A DNA stretch of 64,000 bases, taken from positions 17,762,133 through 17,826,132 of the forward strand of contig OU342804.1 in assembly GCA_910591455.2 (NCBI GenBank), in the 5' to 3' direction. Of this stretch, positions 13,201 to 27,134 are shown one piece after another (the first letter of the stretch is position 1; each line of letters begins with the position of its first letter). The notes beneath the pieces are model-generated. The model searched no databases and was not told the origin of the DNA. It saw nothing but the letters and a program-made list of their open reading frames with translations. A program made the position numbers and the translations under genes. The stretch is from Pholis gunnellus (taxonomy: Eukaryota > Chordata > Actinopteri > Perciformes > Pholidae).

Positions 13201-16200
13201 GCTTTTTATTATATATATTTATATATTATCCAATCCCAATGCCACCAATTAAGTCTCAGATTGACCTCTGATCTTTAAAAGTCACTTATCAGAGTTAAGA
13301 TGTGTTACACCTCATCTTTTAATGGCAGCCAGGGCTATTTCACATTTGAAGTGTGACAAGGTCATTAGATATTGTCTGTGTATATATAGTTCCACCTTAA
13401 AGAAACCTGTTAGCAATGGCATTAATGCAGCATACCTTAGATTTATAACTCATTACCATGTAAATCCAATAAGTCAGTGATGTGTGGAAAATGCAGTTTA
13501 TGTAGTGAGATATCTCAATGTGCGCACTTTGGGCAATTACTCTCACCCCTTCTCCCGGTTATAAAATCTGTCAAGAGAACTTTGGCCTGGAGTAATATTT
13601 AACAAATATATCGTACCCTAACTTATCACCCACAAATGAAGTATATTTCTGCTGGTTGATGCGTCAAAAGAAAGAAGCTGCGGTTTAGTCGCAACATTCA
13701 CTCAACTTCATTTTCTGCACGTCTGCTGTGTTTCTACACTATTCAAAATGTAGTGACAAACAGATTAAATAGATGTTGGCTTCAGATTGTCTCGAGGGAT
13801 ATGAACAATACGTTCATTTCAAAACTGTAACTCTGGTTAATTTCAATCTGGACCTCATCATTACACAGCATTTTTGCATCCTGTACTCAAGCCTCCTAGA
13901 ATGGCTAATTAGCTATCCACAAGACAGACTAAAATTAGTTTGGAGTATAAATACTCAATAATTATTGAGGTTGGCTGTGTTTACCTTGCAGACCAAAGTC
14001 ACAGAGCAGTCATCTCCAACCTGGACGGTCAGGAACTCACTGAAGTGGGGACCTGTGGTGGATGAAGGGAAAACATGAGCTTAGCTGTACAACAAATTAC
14101 ATGTGGACCAAGATTGTATGAGTTCTATTATCTGTAAGTTATGTGTTTCAATGCGTAATGCAAAATGCCACTAAGGAATCAACACTTGCACCTATGGTAG
14201 CTTTTCTATACATTTCTACATTTGCAGCTTATTTTGTATGTAGAGAGCCGTTTCAAATGGGTCCATTGTTTTGTTTTAATGTTCCAACTACCACTTTAGG
14301 TAATGCATGTCTGTTTCTTCCCTGTACACTAAATATTAGATCAGTTGTCTCCCAGGCAACATAGTGGTGAGTTGGTCTCAGGCTAAGTAGAGTAAAAGCT
14401 TGTACATGCTCAAGAGTGGATGATGTTTTGTATTGCTTACCCTCCTTGACTCTGATGTACTCTCTCCTCTGGAAGTCTGCCTCGGCCAGTGCTGCTTTGA
14501 AAGCTGTGTGCACACATAGATACACATAAATAGAGGATAATTAAAAGATCAAAGTGTTGCCAGTAGTTGCTATAGATTCTGTCAGATGATTCGCTTGCTA
14601 ATAGTCCTCTGTATGAGAGCGGAATCATAATTTCTGAAATCAAGCTTCCTTATTGGAATCTCTTGAGTGTCCTTTATACAGAAAAGCTTCAAACCCACCT
14701 TGCATTTATCAACTGAACACATTTCCATAATGTAGCCTCTCATGGTAGAGCTGGAGTAAGTCAAGCACATATGTCTCAACAGGCTGTGTTCATTCGGACT
14801 GAGGCTTGCCAGCATATCATATTAAGAAGGAAAATGAGGATTGAACAACAGCAAATCCCTTTTTCACATGTCGGAGCAACATGCAACATCAGCGGCTAAC
14901 ATTTTTTGCCACAGTTACGATTGTGGTTTAATACCACTGTTAAACCCGAGTGGTAGATGGTGGTAGATCACAGTGTTTCCCACAGGATTATGTGAGACTG
15001 AGTGGTCCTCAGACCCAAGGGGGCACTTAGATAGCAAAATTAAGAGGCTACATCTATCAAGAACTGTGTGCTCTTGTACACATTAGTAAGTAGCTAAGAA
15101 ATGTGAAACACTGGATTGCAGTCAGTTCTCCATAGCAGAGTTGTACGGTTCAATCAGTTTAGAAAGACCAGGCCTCTCTTACCATCTCCAATCAGAACCA
15201 GTGAGCTCTGTGCTTTGCCTCCCCCATCTGTGATCTGGCAGGTAAATGTCCCCTCATTTTCCGGAGTGAAATGGTCCATGATGAACTCAATGGTACCTGC
15301 AGAGACGTCATGACCCATCTTGTTGGGCTGTGGAAAAATAGAGTTGGCTGTTGTAAAATAAAAAAGGCCATGACACACTTGAAAACAGACTATGTAAATA
15401 TGGATACATTTCTTTTACAGTGACTTTATTTGTCGCCACATGCAGCTGACTGAATCTTGTTCAGCGTACATCGAGGGAAGAAAGACAATTCTTTCAGCTT
15501 GAAGCCTGTATTTTTTCCACTTCTCCCCACTGTTTGTCCATGCCTTAAACTACTGAGTCACATCTTACATCAGCTCCAGACAGTTCCATGTTGTTGGCAA
15601 AGAATTTGTAGGTGACTTTGGAAGAAATGGCCTCAGCCTGCAGCCAGAACCTCATTCTGCCTCTTTCCAAAATCTTATAGGCCAACTCTGATTTCAGCGG
15701 GATGACTAGAGGAGAGAAGAGGAGAAAAGACGTTTACAAGTTCAAAAACATTACTGCACTTATGTACTAATATTTTAATCAAACTGTTGTTACTTTATTA
15801 GTGAGAGAAAAGGGCAGGAGGCAAAAGAGTAGGTGAGGTGAATAGTGGATAGGCAGGTGATGCAAAAGCAGGTAAGACCTTTTGGATAAAAAAAAAAAAA
15901 AGAGAGCATTGTGCTCCTAAAAGAAGAAAGAAATCTGAAAGGTTCAAAGCGAGTCAGAACAAAGCAAAAGGGAAAAACTGATAAATAGAGAGAGTGCGTA
16001 AAAAAAATTAGACACAGCAGAGAAAAAGTGCAAGAGAAGAGAGATTAAAAAGGGACAAAGAGAGAGAGATTATGAGAGATCGAAAAAGTCAGCCAGAGGT
16101 ACTTACTTGGGTGTCTGATATCATAGCTGAGTGCCAGCATCTTTGTCAACTCTGAAACATAAAGTGACAGTTTAGTCATTTCATGCAAGCATGAGCACAA

Positions 16201-18735
16201 ACAAGCAATTAAAATGCATCTTACACTTCGTACATAGATGTCATTTTATCATGCGGGTGCTTCAAGTACCAAGTTTGGAGTTAGAGAAGTCACTGCTGTA
16301 ATTACGTTTAATAGGAAGAGGCAGATTGATGAACAAACACTTAAAGACTAAAGCAAATACAGCCATAGGAAAGACGATGTGGTTATTATTATGGCTTGTG
16401 TTTTGGAGCCTTCTTAAGTACCTTTGATATAGGTGAAAGAAATCAAATCTTGTATAGGTGTTCGGAAATGATTGCAAGTTAGGCTGAAAAAACTGTTGGC
16501 CAAATGGGAAGCAATCAGTGTAAGGTGCACTGAATAATAATAATACTATAGCCTATAGCGTAGTGGTGCAATAGCAGGAACATGTTGTGAAATTTCCTGA
16601 CAGAAAGCCCTTTCCCATTAAGACGTGGTTCTAAAACACACACTGCCCCGAGCTTGGAGAAATCAATGTGCTCTGCTAGTATTCATCAGATGTGTAATAA
16701 TGGGTTTGTTGCCTACGTGACAGTGTGGACGTTTTTAAGCACAGTCTCATTGCTTTCATTTGTGTTTCATCCTACACATCTCCTCAGTTCTCCGAAAAAT
16801 AGTGTAGTTTTGACGTGCCAATGTCAAGGCATGAAATATATTTGCACGCACTACTTAAACAGATGGAGGAAACAAATATTCAATGTCATTCGACGTTATG
16901 CCTACGAAATAATGACGATATTGTGAGAACAACCCTGTTTTGATTTTGAATTCTACTGGACAACCAGCAGACATCGGGGTGAGCGCTTCACAGACATTCC
17001 AGATCCCAGAACTGATCTTTAATTTCTCCCAGTGGAGGACCTGGGGATTGAATAAACCTTTTTGCTGAAGACTCTGTAGGATCTGCAAACAGGCTTCTCA
17101 ACTATTAAGAGTAAAAGTGTCGATCTGACACTTGCCAGAGAAGGCACCAGGGCTCTCCACCCTGATGAGATGTATATTTTGTCATGATAGCAAAGTAACA
17201 GAAGGATGTGAAGACAATAAAATGAGTTATTTGATTATTATAGCTGGAGATCAAGTCAAGAGAGGGGACTGAACTCTCCTTTTCTCTTCCTCCCCATCTC
17301 TGTTACACACACACAACCCCACTCTTTCTCTTCTCACTTACCTCCAACGCAGGAGCTGAGATAAGACAGCTGCAAGACACTGTTGTAAATCTAAGAGTGC
17401 ATTTTTAAGTTGGCTTAACATTGGCAATTGTATGATATAAAATGGACGAATTACTAAAATTCTAAGGTAATACATTCTGCACAATGTGGCCACACTGCCA
17501 TCTATTGGATAATTATATCTGTGTACATCGTATGCAAGACTGCATTGTTAATTTAGTATATATTGAAATCAGTGTTTAACCTCTGTGCCGTTCATATATT
17601 TGTTCTGCCAAGCCTCGCATTTCAATAGTATTTTAATTTGAAGTGCTGGCCCACGAGGGCTTTGGTTGAACCACACCAATTTATTGGCAGATATTGAATA
17701 TAAAATTCATTACTATGTTTTAATCAGTGTATAATCACCCGAAACTAAGAATCGTTATGTTTTCCTTAGCTTATAAAAAGCCATTTATATCTCCCTAGGG
17801 AGCGGGTCGTCTACCACGGAGTCCGCCATCTTGCACTGACATGTTTTTACAGCAGCCCAGAAGGAACATTGAAGATAGGGATGCGTTCTGAAACCCGGAA
17901 TTAAACGGCCCCGGTGCTAAATAATTGAAGATCGTAGTATTGATAAGCCCCAACGTTACTGGTGCTTTTTATTAGTACTTTTTAATGTTTTGATGTCATT
18001 TTTATCACGCTGCAACACACATTAGTTCTGCCCTCTCTTTTGGGCTGTCCTCCTCCAACTAGATGCCACTAAAACTTAAAACACTGTCACCTTTAACTTG
18101 ATCTCACCATTTAAGATCTTTTTTTCTCTTGTTTGATTATTGCCTTTATCATGAAACTATTAGTAATGCCTAATTTATTCAGTTATTTGTAGCCATTTAG
18201 CTATAAATAAATGTCCTCATTCGTCAGCAAGAAGTCCACAGAGGTCCCAGTATTGAAAAACAATCCAATGTCTGCTTTTGGAACAGATACATTTGGTTTA
18301 TTTATTTTCATACGAATTAATGCGGTGCCTTAAACTTTAACGAGTACAAAACTGTAATCAAATTAAAGCATGTCAAGTGGAAAACAATCTGTCAGTCTAG
18401 GCTGTAAATAAGTGAAACATAACATATTCAATAGTTTAGGTTTTAGTAGTTTAGTATTGGATTTCTGTACATTTTGAAAGCGAGAGTTTGGCTTGGTCGC
18501 TCAGCACCAGAGTAACAGTGACACAGTGATTGGTGAATCCTACCTTCAGCAGAGATTGCATAGCTGGATGACACTCCTTCTGTGTTGGTGACAGAAACAG
18601 AGTATGTCCCGAAGTCCTCTTTATCTGCATTCTCAAAGATCAGCTTAGAACTAAAATGCACAACGAGAGAGACACAGACAGATGATGTCCATTTATCCAG
18701 CATGTATCCAACTGTTCACATGTGACACAAATATT

Positions 18736-18794
<59 letters not shown>

Positions 18795-21700
18795 TCTTAC
18801 TGGCTGCCTTCAGTCTTAATCACTACTCCTTTGGAGAAATCCGTAATTTCTTTATAATCTTTCTTCCAGACGAACTGAGAACCCTCGTTTATTTGGCAGG
18901 ACTCGAATGACAGAACAATGTCACCTGATTTCTTATCCACAACACAGGACACCTCCTGAGAGCCTTGAATACAAAGAGAAAATTACAAAAAGTGTTTTTA
19001 AAATTACGCCCATTTCAGTCTCCAAGAAAGGCACAGAGGGCCACAGTGTGTAGGTTTTATATTTCAGTGGGCTTTTATTATAACTGTCGGCTCGACTCCC
19101 TACTCCCATACAGCCTCCAGCACGCCGGCAAAGAGGGCATCCTTCCATCAGAAATTGATGACACAAATTTGATAATCTTTTTGTTGTTTGTGAATAAAAG
19201 TTACCTTCCAAAGCTTTGGCAGTCATAGGGTCAGAGGCCATAGAGGCCATACCCACTCCTGCAGCGTTGGCCGCACGCACTCGAAACTTGTAGCTAGTGC
19301 CTGCCTCAAGGCCTGTTACCTATAGGAAACAAACAGACAAGTAAACAAACTAGTTGGCGAAGGGTGTACAGCTACACAGTTGTTAATCATCAATTTCGGG
19401 AAATTTGACAGATAAGACAACTGACATTAACGTTCTTGCAGTGTGTTTTGTTCAAACTGTTGTGAATTCCTGAGGTAACGTATTTAGCAGATGAGATAGT
19501 GACAGAAGTAGTACATTTTGAGATCCGGCAGCTGCTGCAGCAAATATTTGCAAAACGTAATATGATATACTAGCAACATACCAATTGCTTTTTGGTAAAA
19601 AAAAAAATACTCATAATTTTTATTAACTCCTAATTAATCCATCTTGTTTCGCAACCCATGTTTTAGCACATCGTTAAATACTGTTTTGCATTACACAGTA
19701 ATCACATACATATAATGTTGATAAGTTGACTTTCTTGTCCATGTCACATATGATAAAAGTCATAATTGCTAATACTTTTCATTCTAAAACAAGCATTTCC
19801 ATCTACCTTCTTAGCTGAGCTCAGCCAGTAACACTTCACTTCGTCCACTAGATGTCATTGTCACACAATTTAATATAACTGCATTGCATCACTGCATTGC
19901 ACAATAGGGCGATTCAAACACTATAGTCTATAATTTATATACATATACAGTATATTATAGACGATAATATATAATGTCATATTGTACATGTATACAGTGT
20001 ATTATATTGTCTTTTTACATTTTGTAACCAATGTCCGCTGAAGAACTAGAATCAATTTAAACGTTATTGCATAACTTATTTTCACTATCGATAAATCTGT
20101 CAACTCATCTCAATTTGCTAAAGTCCAAGCTGACCAACGGGTCTAAAAATATACATGTTACAGTCATAGAAAACTGATAGGTTCAGCACACACTCACAAT
20201 TGAGCTGGAACCAAAGAATGTTTGGCATTTTTCTTAAAGACATACTATGGGGGAATTGGTGCTTACTGTTTGCATTTTTTTGAAAAATCCTGCATTTCAT
20301 ACCTTTAAAACAAAAACCCCAAAAACACAATTTATCAACAATCAAAATGTTTTTTATTAATTATCAATTAATCATTCAATAAACTTATTATGTCAGCTCT
20401 GCCTAACTTTTATGTCAGATTGCAACGTATTAAGATAATATTATAAGGCAGGATTTCAGATAAATAAGGATGGCATTCTGGTAATCCTCATAAATTTACC
20501 ATAAACCATATTAAAGATGCTCTCACCTTGTGGAAGCGGTGACTAACAGCCGTCTCATTGGCAGTGGTCCAGTCAGAAGTGCCCTCCTTAGCGTACTCAA
20601 CATGATAACCTGTGATTGGTCCAGAACCAGCATAGACGGGCTTTTGCCACTCAACCAGCAATGAACTATCTCTCACTTCACCGAAGGTCAGGTCATAGGC
20701 TGGGCCTAAAGGACACACCGAATGAGAGGAGACACAAAACAACATTTGTATTTAATTTTGAGGACATTTCAATGAAAACATTCACTTGCTTCCTCCTAGT
20801 TTTCAAGGCTACTTGGTAGACATGAGCCTGATGCCAAAAAGCATAACGTTTGATGTAAAAGGGGTGAAGTCAGTCAAAACGTGACATTTACTAACCAGGC
20901 TCCGGCATAGTCCAGGCCTCACAGCTGAAATCAGCTGAAGGTTTGGCAGCTGGTCCGAGACCGGACAGATTGGCTGCATACACCTGGAACTGATAGACTG
21001 CTCCCTCTGTCAAGCCATCCACCTGTCAATACAATGTTACCACGGTTACGAACACGGCAATCCTCATTTTCTTAAACAAAACTTTCCAAACTCACACAAG
21101 TCGATCCAGCGTGAAGTAGTGGATCGTCGTAGTGAATGAGTTCTTGCTTATCTAGTTATCCAAATTGACCCAGATATTTTTCTTACAATGTGGAAAACAT
21201 ACCATAGTTTAAAAAGTAAACACGTGTGATTTAAGCTTCGTCGTCATGTCAGAACCAACCAACTGACGCACTTGTATCAGATTTACGCAAACATTGTTGC
21301 TCCCTCTTAAGTTTGTTGTGATGCTTTAATAAGGTAAGCCAAACAACTGCCATTATTGTACCTTATAAAGTCTTTCTGAGACTGGTGGGATGTGAACCTC
21401 CCTCCACATTGTTGTTCCACTGCGTCTTTTGTCCACATAATATTCCTTGATGTTTGATCCTCCAGAGTGATGAGGCTTCTTCCAGTTCAGAACCATTGAA
21501 TGGCCGTCACAGTTCAGCAATGCAATGTCGTACGGAGCAGAGGGGTTGGCTGAAAAGGCAGTACTGAATTTTAATACTATTAATTACAAAAATAATACTT
21601 CATAACCATCATCGTGAATAATAATAATCAAAAATATGCCAGTACTGACTGAGGGCAGCCTTAACAGACAGAGGTGCAGACTCCTGGGATTCATCACTAA

Positions 21701-24700
21701 GACCCAGCTCATTGATGGCCTGGACACGGAAAATGTAAGTTTCTCCTGTGGTGAGACCACTAACCACAAACCTGCAGAAACAGAATCACATGCATGAGTT
21801 TCCCTTTCCATGCACGAGTATCGCTTTCATGCTAACAACCAACTAATATAGAAAGACACGCTTTTGTTTGGTTGAAAATATACTTGGTGTCCTTGTGAGG
21901 TTTGTGATTGGCCGAGGTCCAGTCATTGGACCCCTTCACACACTGGTCGATGTAGTAGCCAATCAGATTGTTGGGTTCCTTGGGAGGAGCCCACTGGATG
22001 AGAAGAGAGGTGTTCGTTTCCCTGGTAGAAACCACCTGACCAGGAGCAGATGGCACACCTGAAGAATACAAAAAATAGCAAATGTTAAAATGTTTCAACA
22101 AATATTTCAATAAATGATGAAAATGACATTTGATAATCATAAACACAACAGCAGCTTAAGTGTGGATTTATTCCATTGCTGTAAAAATCAGTGTGATAAT
22201 GAAAATAAATGGACAGAACAGACCTTTGAGTTGCAGGGTTTCAATAGGTCTACTCAGCTCTGATGGCTCACTGGCTCCATAGATATTGGCAGACACAATT
22301 CTGAACTTATATCGTTTGCCCTCTGTCAGGTCAAAGACCGCATAACGGGGAGATCGAATTGGAACCTGAGTGTTGACACGCTGCCACGCGCCACTGTCTA
22401 CCATGCACTGCAGGAAGAGAGAGACAGAGAAAACATGCTGGCTGTTACTAGACATCCACACACATACTGATATGTTGTGCTACATTTCAGCCTGCATTCA
22501 TTGCAAATCTTCAGTAAAAGTTCAGATAAAAAAGTTCAGGTAAATTCACAACAGTCTGATCTAGTGTGGTATATCAGAAAACTGCTATTTCCATTGCACT
22601 CTATTTCGTTTTTGTTTGCAACAACAGAGAAACCGGAATGAAACAGAGGTAGGAAATAAATAAAATATAAATAAGGGGGAGAAGTACATTTCTATAAATC
22701 ATTGTGCAACAACAATAATATTCAGTTTTGCTGTTGTGTGTTTGTGTCTGAGTGAGTATGTTTTCACTTGTATGTATAGCTTAAGAGGGTGCATATACGT
22801 GTGCAATAGCGCGTAAAATAGTGTTATCCTGTTCTTTTAATCCACCTCTAGACTTCCAAGTAGAAAGAGGAGTAGGCCTATTACAAGCAGCATTGGTAAC
22901 AGTGTGACATGTTTTGTTACCTTTTCTATGTAGTACCACATGGGAGCCTTGCTGGAATATGCAGGTGCTTTCCAGCTCAGAACAACATATGTCCTGTCTA
23001 TTTCTGAGGCATAAATTCCTGATGCAGCACCTGGAGGCTTTCCCTCAGCTACAGAGAAACACACACACACACAAAGATGATAAAGTACACATACACAATA
23101 GCACTGAGGCACCCACTGTTTTATTCCTACTCTGTAGAGAAATATACTGAAGGATATTGTAATAATACATATCCTGTAGATATGTATCAATTTCAGTCAA
23201 AACTCACCTTCAACTTCATCATGGTAAGACACAACTTGTACTTTTCCGAGTTTTATGGCTATAGGAAAATAAAAAAAATAAAAAATTGTCACCAATCTGC
23301 TTTACTGTCATAGATAAACAAACAAGGCAAATATCAAATTATTTGTTAGTTTTTGATCAACTATTACAGACGACCAGTCATTTTTAAGACTGCATTGACC
23401 AAGGATCACATCAAACAACAATGTGGCAAACTTCACAGACATAAATTCACAGACAATAAATGCAAAAGCATCCCATGTAAAAAAAAGAATCTACAGTGAG
23501 TAAAATGTAAACTATTTACATTAGACCATCATTTTAAACCTTTAATAATTCAGGGATGCTGTCATGGAGCAGCAGAGTAATTCCACTTCAACCACATCTC
23601 ATCGACATACAAACAGCAACATAACTAGTATTCATCATCAGTCAGTCCATCCAAACATACCAAAACCGCAGCGACATTTGGCATGTCAGGGACTACAGGA
23701 CACATTTCTTCAAGGCTTCAAATGGTGTAATATAAAAGCCAGGGTTGACATTTTCTCTATACTCATCCAGTTAAACCCACCATGGAGCCTCTCAAACTCA
23801 GTGGGGTCCAGAGCGGCGATAGGATCAGACATGCGAGATGCTTTGCTGATTCCGTGTGAGTTGACTGCTCTGACTCTGAAGTAGTAGGAGTGTCCCTCAA
23901 ACAGCCCAACCACTGGGTATTTACAAATCTTTATGGGGTGATCATTACACTGAGTCCAGTTTTCAGTTCCAACCTCGCATCTACAAAATAAAAATCAGGA
24001 AAAGGAATCAGGTCAGAGCGGAGAATGAAAGGAGAAGTACAGTAGAATATTTCAGTGTAGAGGAAAAGGGAGGATTCCCTGTACTGTACCTAATGACAAT
24101 AACTCCTTCACTTGTACAGATAGTCAAGCAAACTCTATGTAATGACTTACATTAATCAGTCTTTATGTTGGTCAGGCTATCTATTTATGGTTCATGTTCA
24201 TGTTCATGTTAGTAACTCCTACTTGTCCACAAAGTATCCCAGGATTGGTCCCTCTGTGGTGGTATTCGGGGGTTTCCATGACACAATGACATAGTCCCTA
24301 TTGGCGTCGTGGATCTTGATGTCCATAGGAGCACCAGGTGCACGAGGGACTGGGGTGGGACCATCTTCACAGGAAGTAACACAGTTGCATTTTATCAATC
24401 ATATTATAAGTAAGAAATCCATATTTAAATAAGAATAGTAACAGAGTTCTGTGTAATCTGTTCCATCATGTTTACAACGAATCAATAACAATGAAATAAG
24501 AACTCACTCAGTATGATTCCCTCTTACCTGAGACAGAGACAAATGCACTGTGTTCTGCAGTGCCTCCTTTAGTGACCATGCGTATTGTGTAGAGGCCTTC
24601 ATCATCTTTGAAGAGGTTGGGGATAGTCAAAGTCGTGATACCTCTGCCAGTCTCAATCTTCACCCATTTAGAGTCAAACAGACGCGTGTCTGAAAATGAG

Positions 24701-27085
24701 ACAGGATCATGAATGCAGTGTCCCTTCCTGTATAATGCTTAGAAACCATGTTTCTTTAAATTATACATGAGGTTTGACTGCATCTAGTGATTTTCAATAT
24801 AAAAGATGAACCTATCACAATTTGCTTTTATCCCACGTGGTACCTTTTATGTACACATGGCAAATTAAACTACTCATGAATTGAGGCAATATCGCCAGAG
24901 TCTATTTAACTTCTTTCACTATAATTAATTAGCAATCAAAATAGTGTCCTTAACATATTCCCATTTTTCCTCTGCTCTGCCTCTGGCTCCGGCTGCATGT
25001 CGACTAGATTGGGTCTGGTAATCGGGGTGTCAGGCAGAATATATTACCAGCAATTAAAGTGTAATTACTTTGTCATAAAATGCTACTTTACAACAATTAC
25101 CATCTCTATACCACTGTGCCTCAGGCTGCAGGTTGGCCAGGTTGGGGTTCAGGGTCATGGAAGCAGTCAACCTGGCAGATTCTCCCTCGGTGGCAAACAC
25201 TGGTCCAAACTTCTCCAGAAAGGTAATGAGGATTTTAGTGTAATGGATCTGGGGAAGCATGGCAGCTGAGAGATTGGAGAAAGGAAGAAAGAGAGATGGA
25301 ATAGGGCTGGTGGTAATGGCTTGTTGTTTCACATACTACTTTAAAAAGAGAGACATTTTATAGCCAAGTAGTGGTACTGATTTTGTCATTTCTGAACATG
25401 ATGATTACCTGTGAAAGGCAACCATGCATATGGACAGGACTCATCCTCCTCCTTGAACCCTACATGATTATAAAAGAAACATACCGAAAGTACATAATTA
25501 GTGAATAATTACCTGAAAAATAGAATTGAGCATTTCATATCTACATAAAGAGTGGGTCCTCTTCACGTAGCCGGCATCATGTTTCAACAGTAGCCCAGAA
25601 CGGACAAAACACTCTAGATAGGCCGATTTGCGTTTTCACGTCGGCCAGTAGTTCTCCTTCCCGTTCACACAAATCATTCACACCTTTGTGTAACGACGCT
25701 CAGCTCTGCCAGAGTTTACCATTTAAATGTATTGTGTCCCAAAAATAAATGTAAGTTAGTTAAGGAGTAATCTTGAGTTGAAGTTTAAGAGCTGCCATTG
25801 TGCAGTGAAAACATGTGACCTTCAATAACTGGATGTGATAGTCAAGACCCAAACATTTGATATTTCAAGACTTGTTCTGATGGGACTGTATGATAAACAT
25901 CACACCACAACATCAGATACAGGTTAATCAGGACTTACTCTTAACGATGACGGTGGCCTGACTAGAGGCCTGTCCATGGCTGTTATAAGCCGTAGCAGTG
26001 TACTGGGCGGTATCATCAGTTGAGCATCTATGAAAAAAAACAACAACACAAGTTTCCAGATCAATAAACCTGTAAGGTTCTCATAGACTCTTGTGGTACT
26101 TTGATTAAAAGATTGCTTAAAACAGCCTACAAAACGACACTACGCGTCAGGGTTGTATCGTAGCAAGGATCTTAGTCACCTCATATCAAGCCATAGATGT
26201 TTAAATTAGCTTTTAGTAACGTTTACACTCATCTGGTAAATTATGGAAAATGCATAAGTACTGGATGTTCTGTATAACCAAAAGGATCTGCTCCAACAGG
26301 ACTATCTGTCAACCACTGAAGAAACGAATGCATTACACAAGCAATAATTTCCCACATGAATGCATTATGTTGCCAAGGATAATCAGCAGCTGAGAAGGCA
26401 CAGTATGGATTGAGTAAAGCCCTGTTCGCACATACAGCAGGACCTACATTGGCGAGACTGGGCATTAGATATACTACTTGGAGACAGTGCCACAAAGCTG
26501 TGACATAAGCCTGTCTTCTTTGAGAATAGATGACAGTGCTTTTCAGCAAATCCTTGCAGGATGTAGTACATCACGTTCTGCGTCTCTTATGATTTGCATG
26601 CTTCCTCTAAATCGTATTTGAATGAGATGTTACCGCAAGCGAAGCTTCTGACCTAGACGAAGTTCTGTTCTTAGATGGTGCAAAAACTGAAAACTGCATT
26701 TACAGGTTTGTTGGAAAGATGTAGAGAGAAAGACGCATAAGAGGGTCAAAGTCATGTTTTTGGTCTCACTGTCATTACATGCCATGCATTCATGACTTTA
26801 AGTTCAATGTCTTTCATTCCCTCTTTTATCCTTAAGTCTCTCGCTCTTCCTCCTCTCTCCCTCTCAGCATCCCTTTCTCTTCCTGATGCTCTCCTCACCA
26901 ACTTGTCCACAACCTCATATTAGCCTAGTGTCAGCTAACATGGGAAATTCAACCCACGCAGAATGCGTAGGCTGGTGTAGACCTAAGGAGATGACTCTGA
27001 TGTTATTGGCAGAGGGGACTACTTTAAGTTGCAAAAGCAGCATTCAGCAAAACCTTCAAATGCACAGAAATGTTTGCACTGGTGC

Positions 27086-27134
<49 letters not shown>

